28,667 nt of DNA, from assembly GCA_946478645.1 (NCBI GenBank), contig CAMLCW010000014.1:1-28667 (forward strand), given 5' to 3'. This DNA is from an uncultured Variovorax sp. (GTDB taxonomy: Bacteria > Pseudomonadota > Gammaproteobacteria > Burkholderiales > Burkholderiaceae). Positions 19,225 through 26,706 of this stretch are shown here, piece by piece (position 1 is the first letter of the stretch; every line of letters begins with the position of its first letter). The position numbers were made by a program, and so were the translations under genes. Below the pieces are notes generated by a model. The model saw only the letters and a list, made by a program, of their open reading frames with translations. It was not told the origin of the DNA and searched no databases.

Positions 19225-19479
19225 TCACGAAGCCGGCGCCGCAGCGCAGCCTTCGGGCTTGAACACCCGCGTGGTCGATGCCGGGTACTTCGCGAGCTTG
19301 GCCGCAGGCCGCGGTGGGCGCGCCAGCAGAACGCCGCCGCAGTTGGGGCATGTGCCTGCGAGCTTCCGGCTCGCGCAATCGCTGCAGAAGGTGCACTCGA
19401 AGGAACAGATGCGGGCATCGGGCGAATCGGCCGGCAGGTCGCGATCGCAGCACTCGCATCCGGGGCGCATTTGAAGCAT
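19225..19479 (-). CDS. Small Cys-rich DUF1272-like protein
   Basis: This 84-residue protein begins MLQMRPGCECCDRDLP, followed by ICSFECTFCSDC and AGTCPNCGG, four CxxC-like knuckles in 45 residues. This matches the short DUF1272 family and suggests one or two structural zinc sites. The basic C-terminal part (RPPRPAAKLAKYPASTTRVF) is probably flexible. No enzymatic role is known for the family. I placed the start at 19479 because the motif begins seven residues later. The longer in-frame extension runs into the promoter region of the divergent SDR gene and is Arg/Ser-rich. Confidence 0.75.
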   Translation of the reverse strand: MLQMRPGCECCDRDLPADSPDARICSFECTFCSDCASRKLAGTCPNCGGVLLARPPRPAAKLAKYPASTTRVFKPEGCAAAPAS

Positions 19480-19615
19480 GGCAAGACCTCGAGGAAAACG
19501 GGAGTGGCCGCAGCTTAAACGAAGGCCGGCGAGGCGGTGTCGATGCCGGCGGCTGCAAAGGAGGTTTTCGCTTTGTTCAATGCCGCGCGGCAGGCCGCTG
19601 CCTAGACTGCGCCCG

Positions 19616-20395
19616 ATGACACCCCACACGCCCCCCACCCCCGTTTTCGACGACACGGTCGCGCTGGTCAGCGGCGCCAGCCAGGGCATCGGCCAGGCGG
19701 TTGCACGCCGCCTGCTCGAAGCCGGCTGCCGCGTCGCGCTCACCGACGTTCAACTCGACAGCGCCCGACAGGCCGCCGCTGCGCTCGATGAATCGTTCGC
19801 CGGGCGCTGCCGCCCCTATGCGCTCGATGTGCGCGACGTCGCGCAGTGCCGGGCCGTGGTCGCCGACCTCGCGCAGGCCTGGGGGCCCATCGGCGTGCTC
19901 GTCAACAACGCGGGCGTGGGCGGGCGCAGCAAGTCCACCGACGCCGCCGAATTGGCCGAAGACCTCGACCGCGTGATGGCCGTCAACGTCAAGGGCCTGC
20001 TCCAGCTCACGATGTGCTGCGCCGAAGGCCTCAGGCAGACCCGCGGCGCGGTGGTCAACGTGGCCTCGATCACGAGCCTGGTCGCGACCCGCGCGCACCT
20101 GGTCTACGGCGCGTCGAAGGGCGCGGTCGCGCAGCTGACCAAGTTCCTCGCGCGCGACTTCGGTCCGCACGGCGTGCGCGTCAACGCGGTGGCGCCGGGC
20201 CTTGTCATGACCCCGATGACCGAGCAGGTTGCGCAGGACACGGCGCGCTTCTCGCGGATGGTCGACCGCACCTTCCTGCAGCGCGCGGGCGCGCCCGACG
20301 ACATCGCCGGGCCGGTGGTCTTTCTTGCATCGGACCAGGCGCGTTACGTGACCGGCGCCATCCTGCCGGTGGACGGGGGCTACACGGCGAACTGA
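19616..20395 (+). CDS. Short-chain dehydrogenase/reductase (SDR), classical type
   Basis: This 259-residue NAD(P)-dependent oxidoreductase has a Rossmann fold. The cofactor loop is SGASQGIGQAVARRL (near 20-34), with TDVQLDSARQ after the second strand; an Asp there generally favours NAD(H). NNAGVGG occurs near 98-104. The catalytic set is Ser in VVNVASITSL, Tyr164 and Lys168 (YGASK). The C-terminal stretch PVVFLASDQARYVTGAILPVDGGYTAN is the classical tail of these enzymes. The substrate is unknown. The neighbouring SMP-30-like and Bug-like genes hint at a sugar-acid or hydroxy-acid pathway. Its 3' end converges on the Bug gene, 19 bases away. Confidence 0.9.
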   Translation: MTPHTPPTPVFDDTVALVSGASQGIGQAVARRLLEAGCRVALTDVQLDSARQAAAALDESFAGRCRPYALDVRDVAQCRAVVADLAQAWGPIGVLVNNAGVGGRSKSTDAAELAEDLDRVMAVNVKGLLQLTMCCAEGLRQTRGAVVNVASITSLVATRAHLVYGASKGAVAQLTKFLARDFGPHGVRVNAVAPGLVMTPMTEQVAQDTARFSRMVDRTFLQRAGAPDDIAGPVVFLASDQARYVTGAILPVDGGYTAN

Positions 20396-20414
20396 AGGTT
20401 CGCCGGCGCAGCAC

Positions 20415-21374
20415 TCACTGCTGCTTCGGCAGGTTCAGGCTGCGCAGCACCGGCACCCAGCGATCGAACTCGGCCTGGACGAACTTCGCAAGCTCCTCGG
20501 GCTGGCTGCCGCGCGGCTCCATGCCCATGCTGCGCGCCTTGGCGACGAAGGCCGGGTCCGCGATGACTGCGTTGACTGCCTTGTTGAGCCGCATGATCGC
20601 GTCGGGCGGCGTGGCCGAAGGCACCGAGAGCGAATACCAGAGCAGCGCCTCGAAATCGAAGCCCTGTTCCTTGAAGGTGGGCGCATCGGGCACCTGCGGC
20701 AGCCGCTGGCTGTCCATCACGCCGAGCACGCGCAGCTTGCCGCTCTGGATGAGCGAGAGCGAACCCGTGATGGAGGTGCCGTCGATGTCGATGGTGCCGC
20801 TCAGCAGGCCCTGGATCGCGGGCGCATCGCCGTTGAACGGCACGTGCGTGGTCGAGATGCCGGCCATCTTCTCGAAGCTCAGCGGCGCGAAGTTGGTCAT
20901 GATCGCCTCGCCCGGCGAGCCGCGGTTGATCTTGCCGGGGTTGGCCTTGGCATAGGCCACCATTTCCTTGATGTTCTTGTAGGGCAGGTCGACGCGGCCG
21001 ATGATGATCGCCGGCTGGTAGCCGATCTGCGTGACGGGCGCGAAGTCCTTCTTCGGGTCGTAGGGCAGCTTGTCGAACAGCACCGTGTTGCTGGCCAGCG
21101 TGCCGAGCGAGGACACGAGCACCGTGTTGCCGTCGGGCTTGGCGCGCGCCACGTGGTCGGCCGCGACGATGCCGCTCGCGCCGGGTTTGTTCTCGACGAT
21201 GACCTGGGTGCCCTTCTTCGTCAGCTCCGAGGCGAGCAGCCGCACGTACTGGTCGGTGCCGCCGCCCGCCGAGAAAGGCACCACGAGGCGCACCGGCTGC
21301 TGTGCGTGGGCCGCCGTGCCCGCCACGAGGCAGAGGCCGAGCAGCGCGCGGGCGATGAACTTGAATCGAGCCAT
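20415..21374 (-). CDS. Bug/TctC-family tripartite tricarboxylate transporter substrate-binding protein
   Basis: This 319-residue periplasmic solute-binding protein starts with a signal peptide (MARFKFIARALLGLCLVAG, cleavage after AHA). The mature protein opens QQPVRLVVPFSAGGGTDQYVR, followed by VIVENKPGASGIVAADHVA, the hallmark of the Bug family that is greatly expanded in Bordetella, Variovorax and relatives. The ligand is usually a carboxylate. The transporter membrane genes tctA/tctB are not in the window, so this is probably an orphan receptor, common in the family. The gene is divergent from the SMP-30-like gene with 153 bases between them. AGGAG is at 21385-21389 on the minus strand. 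Confidence 0.93.
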   Translation of the reverse strand: MARFKFIARALLGLCLVAGTAAHAQQPVRLVVPFSAGGGTDQYVRLLASELTKKGTQVIVENKPGASGIVAADHVARAKPDGNTVLVSSLGTLASNTVLFDKLPYDPKKDFAPVTQIGYQPAIIIGRVDLPYKNIKEMVAYAKANPGKINRGSPGEAIMTNFAPLSFEKMAGISTTHVPFNGDAPAIQGLLSGTIDIDGTSITGSLSLIQSGKLRVLGVMDSQRLPQVPDAPTFKEQGFDFEALLWYSLSVPSATPPDAIMRLNKAVNAVIADPAFVAKARSMGMEPRGSQPEELAKFVQAEFDRWVPVLRSLNLPKQQ

Positions 21375-21487
21375 GGTTTCTTGTCTCCTGTTGCGCTTGA
21401 AACGGGGCCGTCTTTCCGGCCGCCGAGGCAGTCTATCGAGCGGCGGTGCCGGTGCGCTGCAAGGTCTGAAAAGCTGCTTTGCGCCGG

Positions 21488-21503
21488 GCGCAGGCGCCTG
21501 CGC
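21488..21503. promoter_or_regulatory. 16-base perfect palindrome upstream of the SMP-30-like gene
   Basis: GCGCAGGCGCCTGCGC is a perfect dyad 24 bases before the ATG at 21528, in the divergent control region of the Bug and SMP-30-like genes. GC-rich DNA makes such palindromes more likely by chance, so an operator role is only possible. Confidence 0.3.
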
Positions 21504-21527
21504 GCGCAGCGCCGCCACACTGCGGCC

Positions 21528-22412
21528 ATGAGAGAAGAACCGGCCGTCTGCATCCTCGGCGAAACCCGCGACCAGCTGGGCGAAAGCCCGTTCTGGGACG
21601 CACGCACCGGCACGCTGTGCTGGATCGATTCGTTCGGCGGCACGCTGCACCGCCGCCGCCTTGCCGACGGCGCCGTCGAACAACATGCGCTGCCCGCCCC
21701 CGTCGGCGCGGCCGCGCCCTGCGAGAGCGGCGCGGTGCTCGTGTCGCTGCAGCACGGCTTTGCGCGCTACGACCTCGCGACGCGGCAGCTCGAACCGATC
21801 GCGCGCATCGACACCGAGCACGCGGATGCGCGCCTCAACGACGGCAAATGCGACCCCTGGGGCAACTACATCGCCGGCACACTGCATGGCCACCGCGCAC
21901 CCGGCGATCCGATCCTCGGCGGGCTCTATCGCCTGCGGCCCGACCGCCGCGTGGAGCGGCTGGCTGAAGGCTTCGCGCTCGTCAACGGCCCGTGCTTCAG
22001 CCCCGACGGTCGCACCTTCTACGTGGCGGACAGCCTCGCGCGCACGATCTGGGCCTTCGACTACACGCCCGATGGCCCGCTTCAGAACCGCCGCGTTTTC
22101 GCGAACACCGAGCCCTTCGGCTCGGGCCCCGACGGGGCCACCGTGGATGCCGAGGGCTTCGTCTGGACCGTGCTGCCGCGCGCCGCGCAGATGGCGCGGC
22201 TGGCACCCGATGGCCGGCTCGACCGCACGGTCGCGCTGCCTGCGACCTACCCGACCAGCCTGTGCTTCGGCGGCGAGCAGCTCGACCGCGCCTTCGTGAC
22301 CTCGATCTCCAAAAGCACCAGCCTCACCGGCACCGCGCCGCCGGATGGCGCGCTGTTCGAGGTGCGCGGGCTGCCAGCGCCCGGGCTGCCGCCGCACCGC
22401 TTCGCGGACTGA
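21528..22412 (+). CDS. SMP-30/gluconolactonase/regucalcin-like hydrolase
   Basis: This 294-residue six-bladed beta-propeller family member starts MREEPAVCILGETRDQLGESPFWD. The metal-binding residues of the family can be placed: Glu19 (LGESPFW), Asn153 (LVNGPCF) and Asp202 (GPDGATVD). The RLNDGKCDPWGNYIAGTL segment contains the substrate-side Asn. Together these support a divalent-metal lactonase, commonly acting on sugar lactones. The exact lactone cannot be told. The gene lies between the divergent Bug gene and the convergent LysR gene. If it works with the nearby SDR, the pair could oxidise a sugar to its lactone and open the ring; that is an inference from position and family only. Confidence 0.88.
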   Translation: MREEPAVCILGETRDQLGESPFWDARTGTLCWIDSFGGTLHRRRLADGAVEQHALPAPVGAAAPCESGAVLVSLQHGFARYDLATRQLEPIARIDTEHADARLNDGKCDPWGNYIAGTLHGHRAPGDPILGGLYRLRPDRRVERLAEGFALVNGPCFSPDGRTFYVADSLARTIWAFDYTPDGPLQNRRVFANTEPFGSGPDGATVDAEGFVWTVLPRAAQMARLAPDGRLDRTVALPATYPTSLCFGGEQLDRAFVTSISKSTSLTGTAPPDGALFEVRGLPAPGLPPHRFAD

Positions 22413-22424
22413 ACGACAACGCGC

Positions 22425-23327
22425 TCAGCCGTCGCGCAGCGCCTCGGCGATGAAATCGACGAAGGCCCGCACCTTCAACGGCAGCGTGCGGCTGTTGCGG
22501 AACACCGCATAGATCCCGTTGGAGAACGCGCGCACCGCAAAACGGTGTTCGGGCAGCACGCGCACCAGCGATCCGTCGTCGAGGCAGCTGCGCACCGTGG
22601 CCTCGGACAGCAGCGCAATGCCCATGCCGCCGATGGCCGCGAGCCGCAGCACTTCGCCGTTGTTCGCGCTCAGCACCCCCTGGATCGCGAGCTCCTGCTG
22701 CTGGCCCTGTTCGTCGATGTACTTCCAGGTGGTGGCCTCGTGCTCGCGCCGGTAGGTCAGGCAGCGCACCTCGGTGAGGTCGCGCGGATGGCGGATGCGC
22801 TTGTGCACCTTCATGAAGGCCGGGCTCGCCACCAGCACCTCGTCGCTGCTGAGCAGCCGCTTGATGACGAAGCTCGAATCGTTCGATTCGCCGGTGCGGA
22901 TGTCGACGTCGAAATCCTGCTCGACCAGGTTGACCGGATGTTCCGAGAGTTCGAATTCGATCTGGATGTCGGGATGGCGTTCTGCAAAGCCCGGCAGCAG
23001 CGGCGCGATCACGCGCAGCCCGAGCTGGGTGCGCGAATGGATGCGCAGCCGCCCCTCGGGCAGCAGCTTGGCGTTGCGTGCCGCTTCCTCGGCGCGCGCC
23101 ATGGCTTCGAGCACCTCTTCCGCATGCTCGAGAAAGGCCTGCCCCGCCTCGGTGACCTTGAGGTTGCGGCTGGTGCGGTCGACCAGTTGCACGCCGAGTT
23201 CTTCTTCGAGCGCGCTGATGCGACGCGAGATGGTGGCGGGCGACAGGCTGAGGCTGCGCCCCGCGGCCGAGAGGCTGCCCTTCCTCTGGACGATCACGAA
23301 GATGCGCAGCGAATCGAGGGCTTTCAT
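22425..23327 (-). CDS. LysR-family transcriptional regulator
   Basis: This 300-residue regulator has the standard N-terminal winged helix-turn-helix (about 1-60: FVIVQRKGSLSAAGRSLSLS and then RRISALEEELGVQLVDRTSR), a linker helix, and a two-lobed effector-binding domain (about 90-295). It falls in the CrgA/DsdC-like group by features such as RIHSRTQLGLRVIAPLLPGF and DVDIRTGES. It is divergent from the monooxygenase operon with 99 bases between start codons, the usual arrangement for a LysR protein controlling its neighbour. The inducer is unknown; it is likely the substrate or an intermediate of the downstream operon. Confidence 0.94.
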   Translation of the reverse strand: MKALDSLRIFVIVQRKGSLSAAGRSLSLSPATISRRISALEEELGVQLVDRTSRNLKVTEAGQAFLEHAEEVLEAMARAEEAARNAKLLPEGRLRIHSRTQLGLRVIAPLLPGFAERHPDIQIEFELSEHPVNLVEQDFDVDIRTGESNDSSFVIKRLLSSDEVLVASPAFMKVHKRIRHPRDLTEVRCLTYRREHEATTWKYIDEQGQQQELAIQGVLSANNGEVLRLAAIGGMGIALLSEATVRSCLDDGSLVRVLPEHRFAVRAFSNGIYAVFRNSRTLPLKVRAFVDFIAEALRDG

Positions 23328-23360
23328 TTCAATCCACGCAAAGAAGGTGTGCGAAGCATG

Positions 23361-23373
23361 GTGCGCCGCGCAC
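23361..23373. promoter_or_regulatory. Candidate LysR operator in the divergent promoter region
   Basis: GTGCGC-C-GCGCAC is a 13-base dyad with perfect six-base arms, lying 34 bases from the regulator start and 54 from the monooxygenase start. Its T-N9-A core is near the LysR T-N11-A pattern but does not match it exactly. Location supports a role; sequence alone does not prove it. Confidence 0.35.
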
Positions 23374-23413
23374 GCACCCCGCTCCTACGATTCCCGGCAC
23401 GCAACCAGCCTAC

Positions 23414-23419
23414 AAGGAG
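23414..23419 (+). promoter_or_regulatory. Ribosome binding site of the luciferase-like monooxygenase
   Basis: AAGGAG seven bases before the ATG at 23427 fixes the start and implies strong translation. Very similar sites precede the next two genes (AAGGAG at 24537-24542 and 25505-25510). Confidence 0.75.
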
Positions 23420-23426
23420 CACAGCG

Positions 23427-24521
23427 ATGGATTTCGGAATCTTCATATTGATGCAGCAGCGGAACAAGCATAAGACCTCCCACCAGATCCTTCGCGATGC
23501 CGTGGAGCAGACGCGCCTTGCCGACGAGCTGGGCTTCGGCGCGGCCTGGTTCGCAGAGCACCACTTCAGCAACTACGGCATGTGCTCGTCGCCGCTGACC
23601 ATGATTGCGCACTGCGCCGCGGCCACCCGCAGGATCCGGCTGGGTACCGGCATTGTCGTCGCACCGCTGTACACCCCGGCGCGCCTGATCGCCGACGTGG
23701 CCATGGTCGACCAGCTGTCGGACGGCCGCCTCAACCTGGGCATCGGCTCGGGCTATCAGCATTTCGAGTTCGAGCGCTTCGGCGTCTCGCTCGAAACCGC
23801 GAAGGGCCGCACCTTCGAGATGCTCGACATGCTCGAGATGGGCCTGAAGCAGCCGAAATTCAGCTACGACGGCGAGTTCTACCAGCAGCCGATGAGCGCC
23901 ATCAGCCAGCGTGCGGTGCAGCAGCCGATGCCGCCGATGTGGATCACGAGCGTGGACCCGGCGTTTCTCTCGCGCGCGATCCGCGGCGATCACCATGTGT
24001 TCGTCTCGGGCGGCGACGGCGGCCTCGAGAAGCTCGCGGGCACGCGCGCGCTGATCGACAAGGTGGCGCGCGCCGAAGGCAAGGACCCGGCCGGCGTGCA
24101 GGTGGGCCTGCTGCGCGCCGCCTACGCGAGCGACAACAAGGACGAGGTCGAGCGCTACCTCGACTGCGCGCGCTACCAGCGCCGCATCGCCGTGAGCCTC
24201 AAGCGCCGCACCGCGCAGATTGCCGACGACTACCAGGTCGAGGAAGGCATCGTCGAGGGCGAGCCCACGCTCGACGAGATGCGTGCGCTGCTGCCCGTGG
24301 GCAGCATCGACACGGTGATCGAGCGCGTCGTCAACGAGATCCGCACGCTCAAGCCGGTGCACTACTGCTTCCAGACGCAGATGGGCGACTTCGACCATCC
24401 GACGATGCTGCGCCAGCTCGAGACCTGGGCCAAGGTGATCATCCCCGCGGTGCAGCAGGAGATCGCCAACGATCCGCCGCACAGCGCCGCAGCGCCCGCC
24501 GCCGAACTCGCGGCCGCCTGA
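23427..24521 (+). CDS. Luciferase-like (LLM) flavin-dependent monooxygenase
   Basis: This 364-residue TIM-barrel protein of the bacterial-luciferase superfamily uses reduced flavin from a partner and O2 to oxygenate its substrate. Its features are MDFGIFILMQQ (first strand), WFAEHHFSNYGMCSSPL (the AEHHF signature near residue 42), RIRLGTGIVVAPLYTPARLI, and DQLSDGRLNLGIGSGYQHFEFERFG, which contributes flavin phosphate contacts. Related enzymes include alkanal, nitrilotriacetate, sulfonate and type II Baeyer-Villiger oxygenases; the substrate here is not evident. The C-terminal 20 residues are Ala-rich and probably disordered. It is first in a same-strand run with a flavin reductase, two acyl-CoA dehydrogenases and a crotonase. 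Control is probably by the divergent LysR gene. Confidence 0.92.
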   Translation: MDFGIFILMQQRNKHKTSHQILRDAVEQTRLADELGFGAAWFAEHHFSNYGMCSSPLTMIAHCAAATRRIRLGTGIVVAPLYTPARLIADVAMVDQLSDGRLNLGIGSGYQHFEFERFGVSLETAKGRTFEMLDMLEMGLKQPKFSYDGEFYQQPMSAISQRAVQQPMPPMWITSVDPAFLSRAIRGDHHVFVSGGDGGLEKLAGTRALIDKVARAEGKDPAGVQVGLLRAAYASDNKDEVERYLDCARYQRRIAVSLKRRTAQIADDYQVEEGIVEGEPTLDEMRALLPVGSIDTVIERVVNEIRTLKPVHYCFQTQMGDFDHPTMLRQLETWAKVIIPAVQQEIANDPPHSAAAPAAELAAA

Positions 24522-24547
24522 GCCGCGCCAGCGCCCAAGGAGCCGCC

Positions 24548-25483
24548 ATGTCCGACGTCGCCGAACGCCTTCCCTCTGCCGTCGAACCCGCACTGTTCCG
24601 CCAGCTGCTCGGCTGCTTCCCGACCGGCGTGGCCGTGATCACCACGCGCACACCCGAGGGAGATCCCGCGGGCCTGACCTGCAACTCGTTCAGCTCGGTC
24701 TCGCTCGAGCCGCCGCTGGTGCTGTTCAGCCTGCGCAAGGCAAGCAAGCTGCTCGCCACCTTCGAGCAGGCCGAGGGCTTCGCGATCAACATCCTCTCGG
24801 CGCAGCAGGACGCGCTGTCGGCACGCTTCGCCTCGAGCAAGATCGAGCGCAAGTTCGAAGGCGTCGCCTGGCGCCCCGGCCAGCTCGGCATGCCGCTGAT
24901 CGACGACTGCCTCGCGAGCTTCGAATGCAGCGTGTTCGCGCGCCACGAGGCCGGCGACCATGTGGTGTGCATCGGCGAGGTGCGCCACCTGGGCGCCGGC
25001 GCGGGCGACCAGGCGCTGGTGTTCTACAAGGGCGCCTACATGATGCTGGCCGAGTCGCTGCGCCAGCTGGTGCTGCAGGGCCGGCTCGGCGACGCCGACA
25101 TCGACGAGGCCTACCGCACGCTCTACGGCACGCTGCTGCGGCTGGCCTGCGAGCGCGCCGATGAGACCGAACTCGACGCGGTCGAGGCGGCGGTCGATGC
25201 GATCGAGGCCCATGCCGACGACGCACCGCGCAAGGACCGCATCGATTCCGCGAGCCGCTTCTTCTCGGCCATCGCCGCCGCGGGCCACAACGAGGCACTG
25301 ACGCTGATGGCGCAGACGATGACCAGCGTGCTGCGCGAGCGCATGACCCATGTGCTGCCGGTGCGCCCGCGCCCCGACCTGTTCCCGCTGCGCCGGAACA
25401 TCGCCGAGCGCCTGCGCGCGCGCGATGCCGCAGGCGCCGCGGCCGCGCTCGACGAGCTGATCGCGCAGCTGCGCAAGGGCTGA
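24548..25483 (+). CDS. Flavin reductase fused to a C-terminal FCD-like (GntR/FadR ligand-binding) domain
   Basis: This is a 311-residue two-domain protein. Residues about 15-170 are an HpaC-like NAD(P)H:FMN reductase: LLGCFPTGVAVITTRTPEG, LTCNSFSSVSLEPPLVLFSL, GFAINILSAQQDALSARFA and GDHVVCIGEVRHL. Simple family members stop near 170. Here about 130 residues follow, all helical in character. ACERADETELDAVEAAVDAI, SRFFSAIAAAGHNEALTLM (Asn248 at the family's AAGN position) and LRRNIAERLRARDAAGAAAA parallel the FCD domain of FadR-type GntR regulators. The usual metal-binding His residues are not evident (FF in place of FH). It supplies reduced flavin to the preceding monooxygenase, and the extra domain may let an effector tune this. 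AAGGAG lies five bases before the ATG. The reductase call is firm; the FCD call rests on pattern recognition. Confidence 0.85.
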   Translation: MSDVAERLPSAVEPALFRQLLGCFPTGVAVITTRTPEGDPAGLTCNSFSSVSLEPPLVLFSLRKASKLLATFEQAEGFAINILSAQQDALSARFASSKIERKFEGVAWRPGQLGMPLIDDCLASFECSVFARHEAGDHVVCIGEVRHLGAGAGDQALVFYKGAYMMLAESLRQLVLQGRLGDADIDEAYRTLYGTLLRLACERADETELDAVEAAVDAIEAHADDAPRKDRIDSASRFFSAIAAAGHNEALTLMAQTMTSVLRERMTHVLPVRPRPDLFPLRRNIAERLRARDAAGAAAALDELIAQLRKG

Positions 25484-25521
25484 GAAGCCGCGACCCTGAA
25501 ATTCAAGGAGACAGAAAAACC

Positions 25522-26700
25522 ATGTCCATCGACTACGCCGCGTTCCGGCGCGAACTCGAAACCTTCGCGCGCAGCGCCTGCCCGCCCGAGATCCGCGCGG
25601 TCGTGGCCGCGGGCCAGAAGATCACCAAGCGCGAGTACCAGGCCTGGCAGAAGATCCTGCATGCGCGCGGCTGGGGTGCGCCGAGCTGGCCCGTCGAGGC
25701 CGGCGGCACCGGCTGGGACATCCGCCAGCGCCTGATCTTCGAAGAGGTGATGGCCGAGAACGACTGCCCGCCGCTCTACCACCACGGGCTCGGCCACATC
25801 GGGCCGGTGATCATCCGCTTCGGCACGCCCGAACAGAAGGCGCGCTTTCTGCCGCGCATCCTCGACGGCAGCGACTGGTGGTGCCAGGGCTATTCCGAGC
25901 CGGGCTCCGGCTCCGACCTGGCCTCGCTCAGCACCAGCGCGCGGCGCGACGGCGACGAATGGGTGGTCGACGGCCAGAAGATCTGGACCTCGCACGCCCA
26001 CGAGGCCAACATGATCTACATGCTCGTGCGGACCTCGAAAGAGGCGAAGAAGCAGGACGGCATCTCGCTGCTGCTGGTGCCGATGGACACGCCCGGCATC
26101 ACGGTGCGGCCGATTCGCACCATCGACGGCTGGCACCACCTCAACGAGGTGTTCTTCGACGCGGTGCGCGTGCGCGCCGACAACCTGATCGGCGAGGTCG
26201 GCAAGGGCTGGACCTGCGCCAAGTTCCTGCTCGAGCGCGAACGCCTGCCGCCCGCCAACGTGGCGCGGCTCGAACTCGTGCGGCGCCAGGTCGCGCGGCT
26301 GGTCGACGAGGCCGCGCGCGCCGCCGGCGGAAAGCGCGACTTCACGAGCCTGCACCACAAGTTATTGCTGTGCGAGGCCGACGTGAAGGGTGCGCGCGTG
26401 ATGATGGCCGAGGCCACCGACGACCTGATCCACCAGCGCCCGCTCGGCGTGCAGCCATCGGCCATCAAGATGACCTGCGCCGACGTGGCGCAGCGCCTGA
26501 CCACGATCGCGCTCGACGCGGTCGGCCCCGAGGCGGCGCACCGCTTCCTGGCGCTGGCCGACGACGACGGCAGCGACGGCACCGACGTGCCGGCCGCCAC
26601 CTGGATCCAGAACTACATGTTCACGCGCGCCCGGACCATTGCCGGCGGCACCTCCGAAGTGCAGCGCAACGTGGTCGCCAACGAACTGCTCGGAGCCTGA
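25522..26700 (+). CDS. Acyl-CoA dehydrogenase, large-subunit type (PimC-like)
   Basis: This 392-residue flavoprotein has the full acyl-CoA dehydrogenase fold. After an N-terminal helical domain (GWGAPSWPVEAGGTGWD) comes the FAD/substrate motif WCQGYSEPGSGSDLASL (about 119-135), then VDGQKIWTSHAHEANMIYML, the middle beta-domain, and the C-terminal helical domain with RTIAGGTSEVQRNVVANELLG. The position used for the catalytic Glu in medium-chain enzymes (xEGT) is Gly here (AGGT), as in many bacterial FadE-type and large-subunit proteins. NEVFFDAVRVRADNLIGEVGKGW and the QGYSEPGSGSDLASL form resemble the large subunit of pimeloyl-CoA dehydrogenase. It is followed six bases later by a second, divergent member, so the two probably form a heteromer. 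Confidence 0.93.
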   Translation: MSIDYAAFRRELETFARSACPPEIRAVVAAGQKITKREYQAWQKILHARGWGAPSWPVEAGGTGWDIRQRLIFEEVMAENDCPPLYHHGLGHIGPVIIRFGTPEQKARFLPRILDGSDWWCQGYSEPGSGSDLASLSTSARRDGDEWVVDGQKIWTSHAHEANMIYMLVRTSKEAKKQDGISLLLVPMDTPGITVRPIRTIDGWHHLNEVFFDAVRVRADNLIGEVGKGWTCAKFLLERERLPPANVARLELVRRQVARLVDEAARAAGGKRDFTSLHHKLLLCEADVKGARVMMAEATDDLIHQRPLGVQPSAIKMTCADVAQRLTTIALDAVGPEAAHRFLALADDDGSDGTDVPAATWIQNYMFTRARTIAGGTSEVQRNVVANELLGA

Positions 26701-26706
26701 CAACCG

